From Parasponia andersonii (Eukaryota > Streptophyta > Magnoliopsida > Rosales > Cannabaceae), in the NCBI GenBank assembly GCA_002914805.1, contig JXTB01000586.1, positions 129,195 through 193,194 of the forward strand: a DNA stretch of 64,000 bases, in the 5' to 3' direction. The stretch's first letter is position 1. The number at the start of each line of letters is the position of its first letter. Shown piece after piece: positions 12,551-24,513 of the stretch. The notes under the pieces are model-generated. The model saw only the letters and a program-made list of their open reading frames with translations, ran no database searches and was not told the origin of the DNA. A program made the position numbers and the translations under genes.

Positions 12551-14184
12551 TGCTATTTAGGGCGTCATCTTCAGCATCAATTTGTATTAGGAATAAAAGA
12601 GAAAGTACAGGAAAAAAAAAAAAAAAAAAAAAAACAGAAATCTATTGAAAAAGAAAACGAGTAGACTACAAGCACTCAACAGAGAAGCACAATAGATAAG
12701 TTAAAATTAAGGAGCAAGACAAGGTTCTCATACAGTAGATGGTTTCATATCCAGCAAACACAAAAAGAAAATCTTTGATCTGTATTGCACCATAAAGATG
12801 TGGTACAGAGCAAGCAGATGCGCAAAAATTGTTGATGGAATTCTCCCAAAAATAGTTTCGTTCTTATATTTAAAAAGTTTTTATTTTATTTTGTTTCTGT
12901 GGGTAACATGAATTGCTTATTAGTTATGAGAAATGAAATAAAGACTCAGTCATAGATTCTTCTACCATATATTTCACGAAAATGACACCAATGCTACTCA
13001 ATAAAGTATACTATTAAACAATGCATCAGTATCTAAGAATTCAAAATTTAATTCAACTGAAAAAAAAATAAAGAAATTAAGCTCCAAGTATAGGACCATT
13101 CATTTTTCTCACCACATATCGACTCACAAGAATCCAGTTTTCGAGAATTTAGTTCCAAACCTCTCACTCTCTCTCTCTCTCTCTCTCTTTTCCCCCTCAT
13201 TTGGCCGACATTATAATCAGTAGTTGATGTTCATGTTATACTCCAATACGATGAAGTGAAACAATTATATCAGGCTCACATTAATGGGGACACAAACATA
13301 ATATTTCAAATAAAATACCAATGGGTATATTTACTGCCACAAATCAAGTCCATTATAACCAGGAAAAAAAAATTCAGATAATCTAAGATCCAAAAACAAC
13401 CACCCTTCCCCTCCCTTCTGCCACAGTTTCTAAAGCATGTAAACAGAACCCAAGTAAAGCTCCTCCCAAATCTTAAACCATATCTAGTAAATTATCCGAC
13501 CAATGAACAAAATCCCCAATTCCCTTCCTTCTTTTCCATATTTTCTCTCTATCCAAATAAAACCCATATGAGAATTCACAAGAGAAAACCCAAAATAAAA
13601 GATAATGAGAGTTAACGATAACAACTTTACCTTTCCTGGGTATTTCATGTTCTCGGAGGTTTTAAAGGGCAATAGGAATCTGGTTTGGGATTTATAAAAA
13701 AGAAAGCCAGTGGGAGAGGTAAGAAGTAAAGCGATGAGAGTTAAGAAGATTTATCCCTTAAATTGCAGCCATGGTTTCATCTAGTTTTTCCTCCCTTTCT
13801 TTTTTTTTAAAAAAAAAAATATGTATATTATTCCTTACACTCCTGTTACGAATTAGGCTATCTTGGGTAGGAAGGAAATTGGCTGAAAGGAAAAAGTTAT
13901 TGGGAAAATAAAAAGTTGTTGGGTGAAAAGAAAAGGGAAGAGAAACGAAATAGGGATAGAAAATAAAAAAAAAAAAAGCACTATTTACATAAATATTATT
14001 CCCTAAAAACGGCGAGAAAAGAGGGATGACAAATTTTTAGAAAAGAGGAATGAAATTTTTTTTTATCAATGGAAGTGAATTTATTAAAATAATTTTATAT
14101 ATTAATTTTAAAATTTTAATAAAACTAACAAAATAGTTATGTAAAATATTTTTTTTCCTCTCTATTGAAAAAAAAGCTCAACTG
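12551..14184. other. AT-rich spacer between the inverted repeat arms
   Basis: Contains an A-run (12610-12633), a short CT microsatellite (13166-13188) and low-complexity AT DNA. On the minus strand a TATAAA near 13695 stands upstream of a short open stretch (ATGAAATACCCAGG... at ~13650, followed by a GT), but no protein family is recognisable and I do not call a gene. Confidence 0.4.
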
Positions 14185-14335
14185 AATTACCAAAAAGTCC
14201 ACATTAAATAGACCATGTGAGATGCGCATGATTATTTTTGTTTATTTGACATAATACTCGATGTTTTAGAGGTTTAAGGGGAAACTTGGCACTTTTCATA
14301 ATTAAGGGGCACTTTTAAACAAACCACATAATCCG
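14185..14335 (-). repeat. Right arm of the diverged ~150-bp inverted repeat
   Basis: Reverse-complement partner of 12031-12180, with conserved ends AATTACCAAAAAGTCC and CCACATAATCCG. About 2.0 kb lies between the arms. No transposase remnant could be recognised in the interval. Confidence 0.7.
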
Positions 14336-14681
14336 AGGGAATATATTAAGAAAAACTTAAAAAAAAAAAAAATTAGGGTTAGAGTTAGACTCACACGAAA
14401 TTAGGGTCTTCTTTTTTTTGTTTTATTTATTTAAATATTTAAATTATAAAATTTGACTTAAATTTTGAACAGATCATAATCGTGTCATTTTAACTCGTAT
14501 CGTATTAATCCGAAATTAACATATTTAACTAAATGGGTTACATTAGTTAAATTCGAGTTAGGTTGATTGACCCAAAATCTATCCGTTCAATAATCGTGTT
14601 ATATGGGTTAACTCAAAAATGACGCGTAAATTAAATGTATCACTCATACTTATTTATTTCTTATCATTTTCGAGTTGTATC

Positions 14682-14920
14682 TGTAAAAATCCAGATTTTT
14701 TGAGAGTGATTTGAAAATTTTACTAATTTTCTGGATATAATATTAGGGGGATTAATTTACAAAAATTTTATGCAGAATAACTAAATTACAATTTTGGGGG
14801 ACAGAATTGATAAAGATTTGGAATTTTATGGACTTATGTGCAATATTTGAAAAATTGCACAACCCAATATTTTCCCACTCACGTGGGTATCATTTTTCTC
14901 TCTTCTCTTTCTTTCCCCGA

Positions 14921-14992
<72 letters not shown>

Positions 14993-16894
14993 TCTCCCTC
15001 GGCCGAAGGAGGGCCATCGCCGCAGCTCGCCTCGCGGGCATCGTCCGCCCGCACAGCCCACCGGTGGAGCTCCCATGTGCTGCACCGGGTCGATGCCGAC
15101 CAGCTGCCGCCACTGGAGAGGCCGCCATTGCCGGAGAAGACGAAGTGGAGAATTTCGGATTTTTGGCCACCGGCGACGATTCCTACCTCCGTTCAACCTC
15201 AAGCCGGGCTCGTTGGATTCGTCTCGTCGCAAGAATTGTCAAGATATATATATCTTAACCCCATAATGCCCGAATCAAAAGTTGTCATTTTTGGATATTT
15301 TGAATTTAAGTTTGACTTTTTGATCAAGCTGTTGGATTGTGTTTTTGTTGTCATTTTTGGATTGTAATCGGAAAATGGGGAATTTTGATATATATATATA
15401 TATATATATATTGCCTATGTTTGGTGACCGGCACAGAAATCGAGATTGGACAGTCGAGATTTACTTTGATTTGCATGCCACTGGCCTGGTGTGGGCCTGA
15501 ACTCGAATTGGACAAGTTATATGTCTAATCTAGCTATTTTGGGTGCTAGAAATTCAGTGAAGAAGTCCGTTTATGGAATTAAAGCTCCATTGAGAATTTA
15601 ATTTTTCGCAAGAGGACGATCGAGGGCTTTGAATTGGTTCTCGACCCTTCGGGCGATCGTCAACGACATCTTAAGAATTCAATAGTATGGTATCGCTATT
15701 CGAGCAAGGTAGGGACTCAATTACCCCTGTTTATATTTTCGAATAAAACTTATTTTCTACAATATACGAGAACAAATGTGATTTTTGGTTTTCTTGAACA
15801 TCTGTGATGGGAATTGATTGTATGATGTATATATATTGTATTGTTCTGGGAATTTTCTGAGTACAAGTTATTTTGGGTATATTAAAAATAAGACTGTTAT
15901 GCTGCCCGTTTTCCTATAAGACCTAGTATGCTGATTTTATTGAAAAATCCGAGCATGATTATTTTCACACTTCAGTTTGTATTGCACGTGTCATAGGATC
16001 ATACATGAGCATCGTGCGAGCATCGTGGGTTTACAATGTGGCACTGCGTACCCCACCGTCAGTGTAGAGTCCGTAAACCTGGGCGGGGTTCTGTTACTTC
16101 TGATTACCTCCCCATTTGGCAGGCATAGACAATTTGGTTGCCCCTCTAATTTAGTAGGTGACACATGGGTATCCCCTTAGGGTATGGGTTTAGGTGTCAA
16201 GCAGGCTGTTAAGCATACTTAGTGCCATCATCCTGGGTTTCCACAGATGAGAGGATGAGAGCTCATGAGTATGGGTTGATTTGTGTCATATGTATATGAA
16301 TTGAATGGTTTTGATTATACTGCTTTATATATATATATATATATATATGTTTTGGACTAAACTAACCTTGCAAGAATTCTCCATCGCTAAAATATTTTCG
16401 ACCGGGTAATTATTTTTCCTACTGGGTATTTTATGCTCACCTCCCTACCTTATTCCTCAGGTGATGTCTAGTGCGATCTTAGTGATCAAGAGGAGTAAGA
16501 GATCATCTTAATTGTAGTTCGTTTCTTAATAATGCTATTAGCTTGTTATCGTGGTGTTTGGATTGTTTGGGTTTTGTGTTAGCATTGAATCAAGATTACT
16601 ACTTTCTATTTTGTCTGTAAACCTATGTGTGTCATTCTGGGATTTGAGTTTTGTTGTGGATGATGATGTTGCTTTGATTTATATTTGATTTCGCGTTTTT
16701 AAATAATTATTTGATCTATCTTTAATGGTGTATACGAACTGTGGGAGTGGTTCACGGGATGAAATTCTAATTATTTTATTTAAATGGACCGTTTTATAAA
16801 ACTAGAACTTTTGACACTTTTCAAATAAATCAAAGAATTTATAATCTTTGTAAAATTCCCCTTCTGCCGCTGGCTCGGGTTTTGAGTCGTGACA
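14682..16894 (-). mobile_element. Solo LTR of a Ty3-type retrotransposon (2.2 kb)
   Basis: Bounded by TGTAAAAATCC and GTCGTGACA, so read on the minus strand it begins TGTCACGACTCAAAACC and ends GGATTTTTACA, a start and end familiar from Tekay/Del-type chromovirus LTRs. The flanking 5-mers are GTATC (14677-14681) and ATATC (16895-16899), a 4/5 match expected of an aged target duplication. No primer-binding site, gag or pol lies on either side, so it is a solo LTR left by recombination. Inside are a CT tract (14923-14989), a GC-rich block (14990-15240) and AT dinucleotide tracts (~15385-15411 and ~16327-16349). Orientation rests on remembered LTR ends. Confidence 0.65.
14923..14989. repeat. (CT)n microsatellite
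   Basis: About 33 CT units without interruption, inside the solo LTR and next to its GC-rich block. It creates false Leu-Ser and Arg-Glu repeat ORFs on both strands. Confidence 0.95.
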
Positions 16895-18342
16895 ATATCG
16901 TTATGTCGTGATAGAAATTACCAATCCTAGACATGAAACTGGGGTATAGGGATCTCGCCCTATGGGCATCTATTTATGGAGTGTAATTTCCATGAATATG
17001 AAACATTAAACGACATATATTTAATTTTAACGGTTAGTTACACTAATAGCAATTGAATTATACATATTTTGCTACTTCAGCCACAAAATTTTTAACTTAT
17101 ATAATATAGTAGACTAGATTATCATAAAATACATAATTATTGAAGCAATCGCCTTTTTTGTTTTAACATAAATAAGTAATTTTCAAATTACGTAGTTTAG
17201 TAACTATGTCTAGTAATTCGACTTCAAATTTTTAACTTACACAATAGATGACCAAAAATTATACAATTATTGTAGTGATGATCTTTTTGTCGCAAGTTGT
17301 TAAATTTTTAACACAAATGAGTCATGCGCAAAACAAGTAGCTTGAAACTATGGTATATAATAAAATTTCAACTGTAAAAAAATAATAATAATGCCCAATC
17401 ATACAAAGGAGACTATACCATCCTAAATTATGCAATTTATGCATCAATCTTTTTTTTATTAAAAATGGTGTAAATCTTAACATAGATGTATTATTTACAG
17501 GTTAAGTAGATAATTACTATTTTTTTCAAATATTTAGCTAAATTTACTACCACTATTAGATTATACCACTGTTAGAAGGGAATTAGTCAAGAATTCATCA
17601 AAAAATCATCAAGAATTTATCAAAAATTCATCAAGATTACTATTGACTTCAAGAATCCGTCAAAATCATCAATAATTCATTTTAAAAAATGGTATAGTGG
17701 TAGATTTAATTCATGAGGAAAAGAAAAGTGGTATTCACCTAATTTAATCATTATTTACAAAGTATGTAGTATGATAGTTATAGTTGAGAATGAGACTTTG
17801 AATTTTCAACTTATGCAATAAATTATTAATAATTATGTAATTGTTACAATAATAACATTTGATCACAAATGTTAAATTTTTAATCAAGAACAAAACATAA
17901 AATTTGATAGCTCATAATGAAATTTCGATTGGCATAACCAAATACTGCCCAATCACATATTTTAATCATGATTATTTTCCCTTAAAAGCCTAATAGTTTT
18001 TTTATGTTTTATTTTAAAATATCATTATTGTAACAACCATTGACTAAATTAAAAATTGTGATGGTAAATTGGTAACACGTAATTAATTCAGAGGGCATTA
18101 CTATAATACAATTTTAATATATACTCATTAGTGTGTGTTTACTTTTCAGGTAAACCTATATTTCTTCGGGAACTCTCGCATCCAAACAGGTCCATTGGAA
18201 CCCCCAATTTAGTATTTACCAAAACCAAAAGGCCAGGGAAGAAGAAGAAGAAGAAAGAGCATAGCTTTTCTCAGTGCACAGTCCCCTGCTTCTCCGATCT
18301 CTCTCTCTCTCTCTCGACACTCTCTCTTTCTCTCAAAATTCG
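16895..18342. other. Intergenic region and promoter of the FHA-domain gene
   Basis: AT-rich. Around 17580-17700 are several short direct repeats of a TCAAGAATTCATCAAAAA-like unit, and TACCACTAT-type motifs occur in both orientations at 17541 and 17693, possibly an eroded MITE. The last ~110 bases are a CT-rich 5' leader. Confidence 0.45.
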
Positions 18343-20982
18343 ATGGGTACGACGAGCAGCGACGTGGAGGCAGGGTTCGCGAAGCTACAGGGCGAGGATT
18401 TCGAGTACTACATGCAGACCTACTCCATAATCCTCGGCCGCAACTCCAAGAAATCCACCGTCGACGTCGACCTCTCCAGCCTCGGCGGCGGCATGAACAT
18501 CTCCCGCCACCACGCCCGCATCTTCTACGACTTCGCCCGCCGCCGATTCGCCCTCGAGGTCCTCGGCAAGAACGGCTGCCTCGTCGAGGGCGTCCTCCAC
18601 CTCCCGGGGAATCCTCCCGTCAAGCTCGATTCCCAGGATCTGCTCCAGATTGGGGACAAGGAGTTCTATTTCTTGCTCCCCGTCAGGAGCATTTTGGGTG
18701 GGCCCGTTGGGCCCAGGCACTACGTGGGCCACGGTCCGTCCGTTGCTGCTGCTGCGGCGGCGGCTGGGCCGGTGGTTCCGGCCCATTATAATTACCATAT
18801 GGTCGGGTCCGGTGCGGCGGGGGGCGGCGCGATGGTGAAGAAAGGGAGGGGAAGGGAGTATTACGAGGAGGAGTATGACGATGAAGATGACATTGGTGGC
18901 GGCGGCGGTGGTGGGAGTAGCGGTAAGAAATCGAGAAGAGAAGGGTACGAAGGTTATGGTTATGGTGGTGCTGGGGGATCGGGCGGCAAGGCTGGAGCAT
19001 TAGGTTAGTTTTTGGTTTTCAACGTTTTTTCGATCTTGTTATTTGATACAAAGCTAGGAAATTGAGGGTTTTTTTTTTTTTTTTTTTGTGAATTGTATAT
19101 GGGAGATATAAAGGATGTGATTTTTGGGAGATTACTGATACGGTTATATACTTATACATGTCTTCAATTAAGTTTTTATATATAGTAAAGTTTCGGGTTA
19201 TGGCGATTGTTGTTTGGAATCGTGTAATTTCTTATACTGTCAATGGGTACTCTTTGAAGAAGACTATCTGGGTGAGATTTTTCTGTTTTGTGTTTCTGGT
19301 GCAACCATATGATTTAGAAAATCTTACAGTTATTATCTACTTTCTGGTTTAGAAGGTCTTTGTAACTAAGTATGATCTAATATTTTTAATCTTCATTCTT
19401 GAGCAAACATGGGCGTTGTACATTACTAATGTTTCAATTTTTGTTTCAAATTATGGGCATATGATGGTGGATGTGACCCTGGCCAAATAGATAGATTCTA
19501 TTATCAATTCATAACTGAAAGCTTTAGAAATTGTTTGTTAAGGTGTTTTCTTGTCTCGAATTGTTGTTCCTTGACTTATGAGTTGCAGGATCTTTTTCTT
19601 TTTTTTTTTTTTTGGATATCGTGATCTGTTGCCCCTTTATTTAGGTTCTTAGTTTCTCCATTTTCAGTGATACTGTGAGTCTTTCCTGGCCTATTGTATC
19701 GCTTTACGTACTTACACTCTAAAGTGTTTTCTTTGAAAAAAAGTCGTGTTTTGAATTACCAGAGTAGTACTCAATACAACACCTGTACTCAATTGTATTA
19801 TCTTTCATTAGCATGGTATTATCTATGGTCCCTGCAGAGAAGAAGGGAGAGGGAAGGTCAAGAATTGATCGAGAAAATGACAACCAACAACTTCTGCAGT
19901 TGGAGGAAAAGGATGTGGTGTCATCTGTTGCTACAGTGCTTTCTGATCTCTGTGGTCCTGGAGAGTGGATGCCTATGGAGAAACTTCATGCTGAGGTTAG
20001 TTTGAGCGTTACATGCTAGCTTTCATGTTTACAGTCTGCCAATTGAAAAGACTTCACCTTATACCTACCAACCATATTCAAGACCTCTGTGCTGGGGTAA
20101 CATTTTCTTAGTAATTGGAGCTCTTCTAGTTGTGTCTCATCTGCTTCCATCTCCTAGTTTAGTCCATCAGCATATTACATACGTTGGTGTTTTCGATGCC
20201 AAAATCATAGTGGGCTCTGTTGTACCTTCAAACTGTTTTTCTTTCTTCAACGGGGATTTGAACTTTGGACCTTTCACATACATTGGGGGCAGGCTTGGTT
20301 ACCACCAAGCTATGCCTGCAACGACTTCTTTTCTCTTATAGGCAAGAAAAAATCGCGTTGCAAACTAATTTTCTTTTATTTTTCTTTTTCATTCACAGGA
20401 GTGTCTCTTTAGTTATTCTCTCAGATTTCGATTGTTTAATTTGATGAGCCAATTGACCATGCATATGGTATTTGTCATATCGGTATCGTATGATTCGTAG
20501 CCAGCCTAGTTACTTCTGCACTACCTCAAGATCTTTACTTCTAGAAGTAATGGCAAATTTAAGACTTAAGCTTCCACAATGCGATTATTTTGGTCAAGCG
20601 TATTGTGGCTTGTGATCCTGTGTTAGGCTTAGTGCTGCACTGCGTGTTTACGCAGTCAATCCTACAACACATAGAAACATTTGTTTGTAGCTATTTCTGG
20701 CCTTATTCGTAATTTCATAGTTTCTTGCATGTGACTCTGAAGATCCCTGACTCCAATTTCACTATTGTTCAGTTGTTGGAGCAGTTTGGTAATGTTTGGC
20801 ATCATAGTCGAGTGAGGAGATATCTTAAATCTGAGGACTGGCCTGGTCCTGAATCAAAGGGTAAACCGTGGTACGGCCTTTTAATGTTGCTCAGAAAATA
20901 CCCAGAACACTTCGTCATCAACACGAGATCAAAGGGCCGGGTTACCCTCGAATTTGTCTCTCTCGTCTCTCTCCTTTCATAG
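18343..20982 (+). CDS. FHA2: FHA domain-containing protein, FHA2 type
   Basis: Exons 18343-19003, 19838-19995 and 20773-20982 join in frame for 342 residues. The N-terminal FHA domain (about residues 25-115) has the phosphothreonine-binding signature: Gly32-Arg33 (LGRNSK), Ser54-Arg55-His56-His57 (ISRHHA) and the GKNG turn at 75-78. A Gly/Ala-rich linker follows, with an acidic stretch (EEEYDDEDD) and a polyglycine run. The C-terminal region (ending VTLEFVSLVSLLS) has a winged-helix-like pattern seen in the plant FHA2 family. Near-identity of the FHA region to remembered Arabidopsis FHA2 makes the family certain. FHA2 is a nuclear protein implicated in stamen development; function here is inferred. 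The CT-rich leader directly precedes the ATG. Confidence 0.9.
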
Positions 20983-21645
20983 AAACAGATGAGACAGCAT
21001 AGGGGCGACTAGTAATTCTGACCATTTTAAAGTTTAGTTTTGTTTGGCAAGTCTCACTGCCTATCGTGAGATCTATTTTGGTCAGCCACTCCTATATTGT
21101 CATGTGTAATATCACTAATGAGGATTGAATTAATTTGGGATGTTGTAGGGTTTGTATTTTTTGCCATTAAAACTTTCTGTAAATGGTATTTAATGGTTAT
21201 AGAACGAAGTAACTCTCAAGCGGTGCCTATTCATTTATATGCTTTTCCCATTCTCAACTAAGGTCCATTTCTTTAAGTTTCGCTTTTCCAATTACAATCT
21301 TATTTTGAAAGACATCAATAACAGGAAATCTGCCAAGGACCCATGGAAAACACCTTTAAAAAGGCCTTGAACCGGCTGCAGTTAAAAATGAATTTCAGAA
21401 TAGAATTATTCTTTCAGACATTTTTCTCACAACGAGCACAACTGTTCAATGTTTATATAATTGTATGCCTGATAAAATACAACATTGATTGCGAGCCTGA
21501 TAAAACATCGATACATTGTTGATTCTCGTTACTTTAGGACAACGTCAAAAGTAGCTTTGGAAAGCCTAATGCTAATAACTTGACCATGGAGATTAGAACA
21601 AAACTAGAGTAAAGCAATCGAAATACATGGAAAAGTTCAACATTC
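20983..21645. other. Convergent intergenic region
   Basis: 3' untranslated ends of the FHA2-type gene (+) and the Tim17-like gene (-). No coding region or repeat is seen. Confidence 0.5.
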
Positions 21646-22739
21646 TCAAGACTCTTCTTTGTTTAGTTTACCAAGTGTCCTCTGTGCGTAGAGCTGCTTT
21701 TCCCGAGCCTGTTTTGCAGCAAGTGCTTCTTCATCAAGCACTTGGATGGGAGACCAATCGGGCAATTTTAACCAACTTTTGTTCTCCTCTGATGTAGATT
21801 CAGTCCAGTCCCTTAAGCCAACTTTTAGTTTGATGGTAGCATAGTCTAACGTCGTCCCTGCAATGGCAAAGATGACCGAGTATCGAGCAGCACCAACCGG
21901 ACCACCTAGCTTGCCAGTGAACAAAATAATTCAACAATGGAGAAGATAAAGAGCAAATCTAAAACCAAAACAACAATCAGCAAAGGTGAAAATTTATAAT
22001 AACTAATAAACTCATTTTAAGCAAGACCATTTATCTTGAAACAACAATCTTCACGTCCAGACTATGATAAAATTAGACCTATATACCCATAGATCCTCAG
22101 TATTTGCCCAAAACCCGGATTGGATGGAGTCTTCTATTCCTGGAACCAAGTTCTAAGTCCGGTGATATCTCATATTAAAGCAAAAAAATTTCGATTTCCA
22201 TCTAAATGACGTTATCTAATATCAGCATCGGATACAAGTCTGCAACAAATATAAAACAGGGAAAATAACATAGCTATGTTCATGATTCCTTATGAAGTCC
22301 ATGTCCCGTGTAAAGTTCTAGACATGCAGACACAGCTGCCCATCTCTCAGATAGTGAAGCATAACCCTGTTTGCAGGTTATATCATAACAACAATCTACC
22401 TAGTTGCCTGCCTCCCATAGATTGTCGGGTTCAGCCGGACCGGAAAAAAAAAGAAAAAAGAAGAAGAACAACAACATTCTAACAAAGTGCAATAGAAAGT
22501 GACTAATCAGTTGGCTATCCAAATGAACCAATGGATATAACAAAACCAGCCAGTCAGCCACCCTATCTAAAAAGAACTAAACTGGGCCAATGTAAGAAAA
22601 ATCCAATCTAGTCTATTTCACTGGATGATCTTCCTTTCTTTTGATCCTCAATGCACAAGATTAAATGACATGTAAAAGAAGAGTGAAAGAATCTCAATTT
22701 TATTTCAATCTAAAGTTTAAGCAAGAAGAAGAATACAAA

Positions 22740-22791
<52 letters not shown>

Positions 22792-23498
22792 AGTCTAACC
22801 TTGAAGACGCCCAAGAAGAGCACCGCTACAAAAGCCAGCAATTGCAGAGTTGAAAAGATCATCTGGGTCTGATTTTCGAGTTTCTCTTACAAACTCACGC
22901 GCCACTGTCAAATCAAAGTAAAACCATTAACAAAGCTTACATATCAGTGTATAATAAACATGGCAAACACTAATTCCTCAACAAAACTCGGGGAATTACA
23001 TATTAATCAATGGATTCTCCGAGTCAAAAATCATCACTCAACGCCTCGTCTTCTTCAAAAATACTCACAAAAGCAAAATTTCCAAAAAAAAAAAAAAAAA
23101 AACAAATTCAGACATGGGGAAGCTGTAGAAGCTAAGATATTGAACCCAGAATTTCAAAGACTAACCGCAATAGCAACCAGTGACAATGGCGACATTAGTG
23201 GCGTAAGTAGCTGAAATATTGGCCAGACCATGAACTTTTCGGTGCTTCGATACCAGCCCAACTCCTCCTCCAATAAACCCTGCAACCCCATTAAATTTCC
23301 ATTAAAATATTTGTAAATATTCCTATGCAAATATTTATATTTTCCAAAAAAAAAAAAAAAAAACCGAGAGAGACCTCCAAGAAGAGTGGGCATGAAGATG
23401 CGGTCCTTCCAATTCCAACTATCAGAAGATGTGGTTGATGACGATGATGGTGGTTGTGGATCCTCTCCTTCTAGGGTTTTAGGGGTACCCGAAGCCAT
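21646..23498 (-). CDS. Tim17/Tim22/Tim23-superfamily membrane protein
   Basis: Four minus-strand exons, 23498-23375, 23279-23166, 22904-22800 and 21905-21646, join in frame for 200 residues. After a Ser/Pro-rich N-terminus (MASGTPKTLEGEDPQPP) comes WKDRIFMPTLLGG and then a Gly-rich hydrophobic region with small-residue helix packing motifs (GFIGGGVGLVSKH, AIAGFCSGALLGRLQGG, ARYSVIFAIAGTTLDY). This is typical of the Tim17/Tim22/Tim23 and OEP16 superfamily of organelle membrane channels and import subunits. The C-terminal ~50 residues are hydrophilic. The exact member (mitochondrial or plastid envelope) cannot be settled by eye. ATG 23498 is preferred over an upstream in-frame ATG at 23660 because the sequence before MASG is not family-like. 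Confidence 0.85.
22743..22789. repeat. (TA)n microsatellite next to a splice donor
   Basis: About 23 TA units in an intron of the Tim17-like gene. The tract begins about 10 bases inside the intron, directly after the donor of the exon ending at 22800. Confidence 0.95.
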
Positions 23499-24513
23499 CT
23501 CAGTATAGGATAATTCAGAGAATTTCAACTTTCGGGATCGTTTCTCTTTTCTTTTATATAGCTTCGCCGAGTTCACTTTAGACTCCATAGCAGACGGCAC
23601 AGGCAGCCTTAATGCGGTGCAATTGGGGCGGCTCGGGTCGGTTCGTGGGTCAAAATCCATTTTCTTTCGGGTTATGTTCGGTTCCGTTTCTTTTTTTTTT
23701 TTGGAGGGGAAAATTTTTTTACGTATAACGACATGCCGTTTGTCTTTGTTAAGTCCTTGCTGTTAATGTCCAAAACGACAGTGTCTCGTTTGAAGACTTG
23801 CTTACTTTATTTCGACACGACAGTAGCTGGGTGTTTTGGTCGGGACGACGAATGCCAACTCGAGGAAATTTTTCTTTTGTAAAATATGTAAATTCTGTAT
23901 ATTTATTACCTCTAGAAAAAGAATATCTCAGAAATAACAAATCAGTAAGATGGTAAAGTGTAACATACCAATAAAAAATCATTTTGTAAAAATATGTATT
24001 ACTATTTTATGTTTATCTACACGAAATGTACATAACTATAAGTGTGTAATGCGTATATACAATGATATAACAAAGAAAAAAAAAGCAGACTAACCCTGCT
24101 TTGTACTGCCAGTAGCTAAAGAAATGCAATGCTATATCAGCTCGAGGAAATTTAAATAAATTATTAATTATGCCCTGAAGGATGTCTCTCCGTAATAAAT
24201 TCTCTCAAGGCCTTCTTTAGTACATAAGCATCATATAAAGAGTTAGAATTTCTCAAATATGGGAAAGAAATAATAACTATAGCTCCTCGGAGTTAACTGG
24301 AGCAGGGATCATGATGATGATTAACTTCTAAATAACTATATTATGAATATGATACGTTACTCTTTATTGGGAATTCCTTTACTAGAAACTATAAACTCTT
24401 CCATGACTGACCCTAATATGGGCCTTTATACACTGGAAAAAATTAGGCCTATCAGCTAGAAACTCAAAAGTGTTAGAACTGGAAGATTCAGCCTTGTGCT
24501 TGAACCATAAATC
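23499..24513. other. Promoter of the Tim17-like gene and 3' region of the AP2 gene
   Basis: Promoter and leader of the Tim17-like gene (to about 23700), a T-run near 23690, then AT-rich DNA and the 3' UTR of the downstream-oriented AP2 gene. No other gene is seen. Confidence 0.45.

Noticed and set aside
13484..13700. Short minus-strand frame behind a TATAAA
   Set aside because: 62 codons, no recognisable family, and no second exon could be found. Left as unannotated spacer.
14807..15367. Overlapping open frames on both strands rich in Leu-Ser or Arg-Glu
   Set aside because: They are produced by the CT microsatellite and the GC-rich block in the solo LTR, with no protein-family signal.
23496..23660. 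Upstream ATG (23660) for the Tim17-like protein
   Set aside because: It would add 54 residues unlike the family, and the extension falls in leader-like sequence. ATG 23498 fits the family better.
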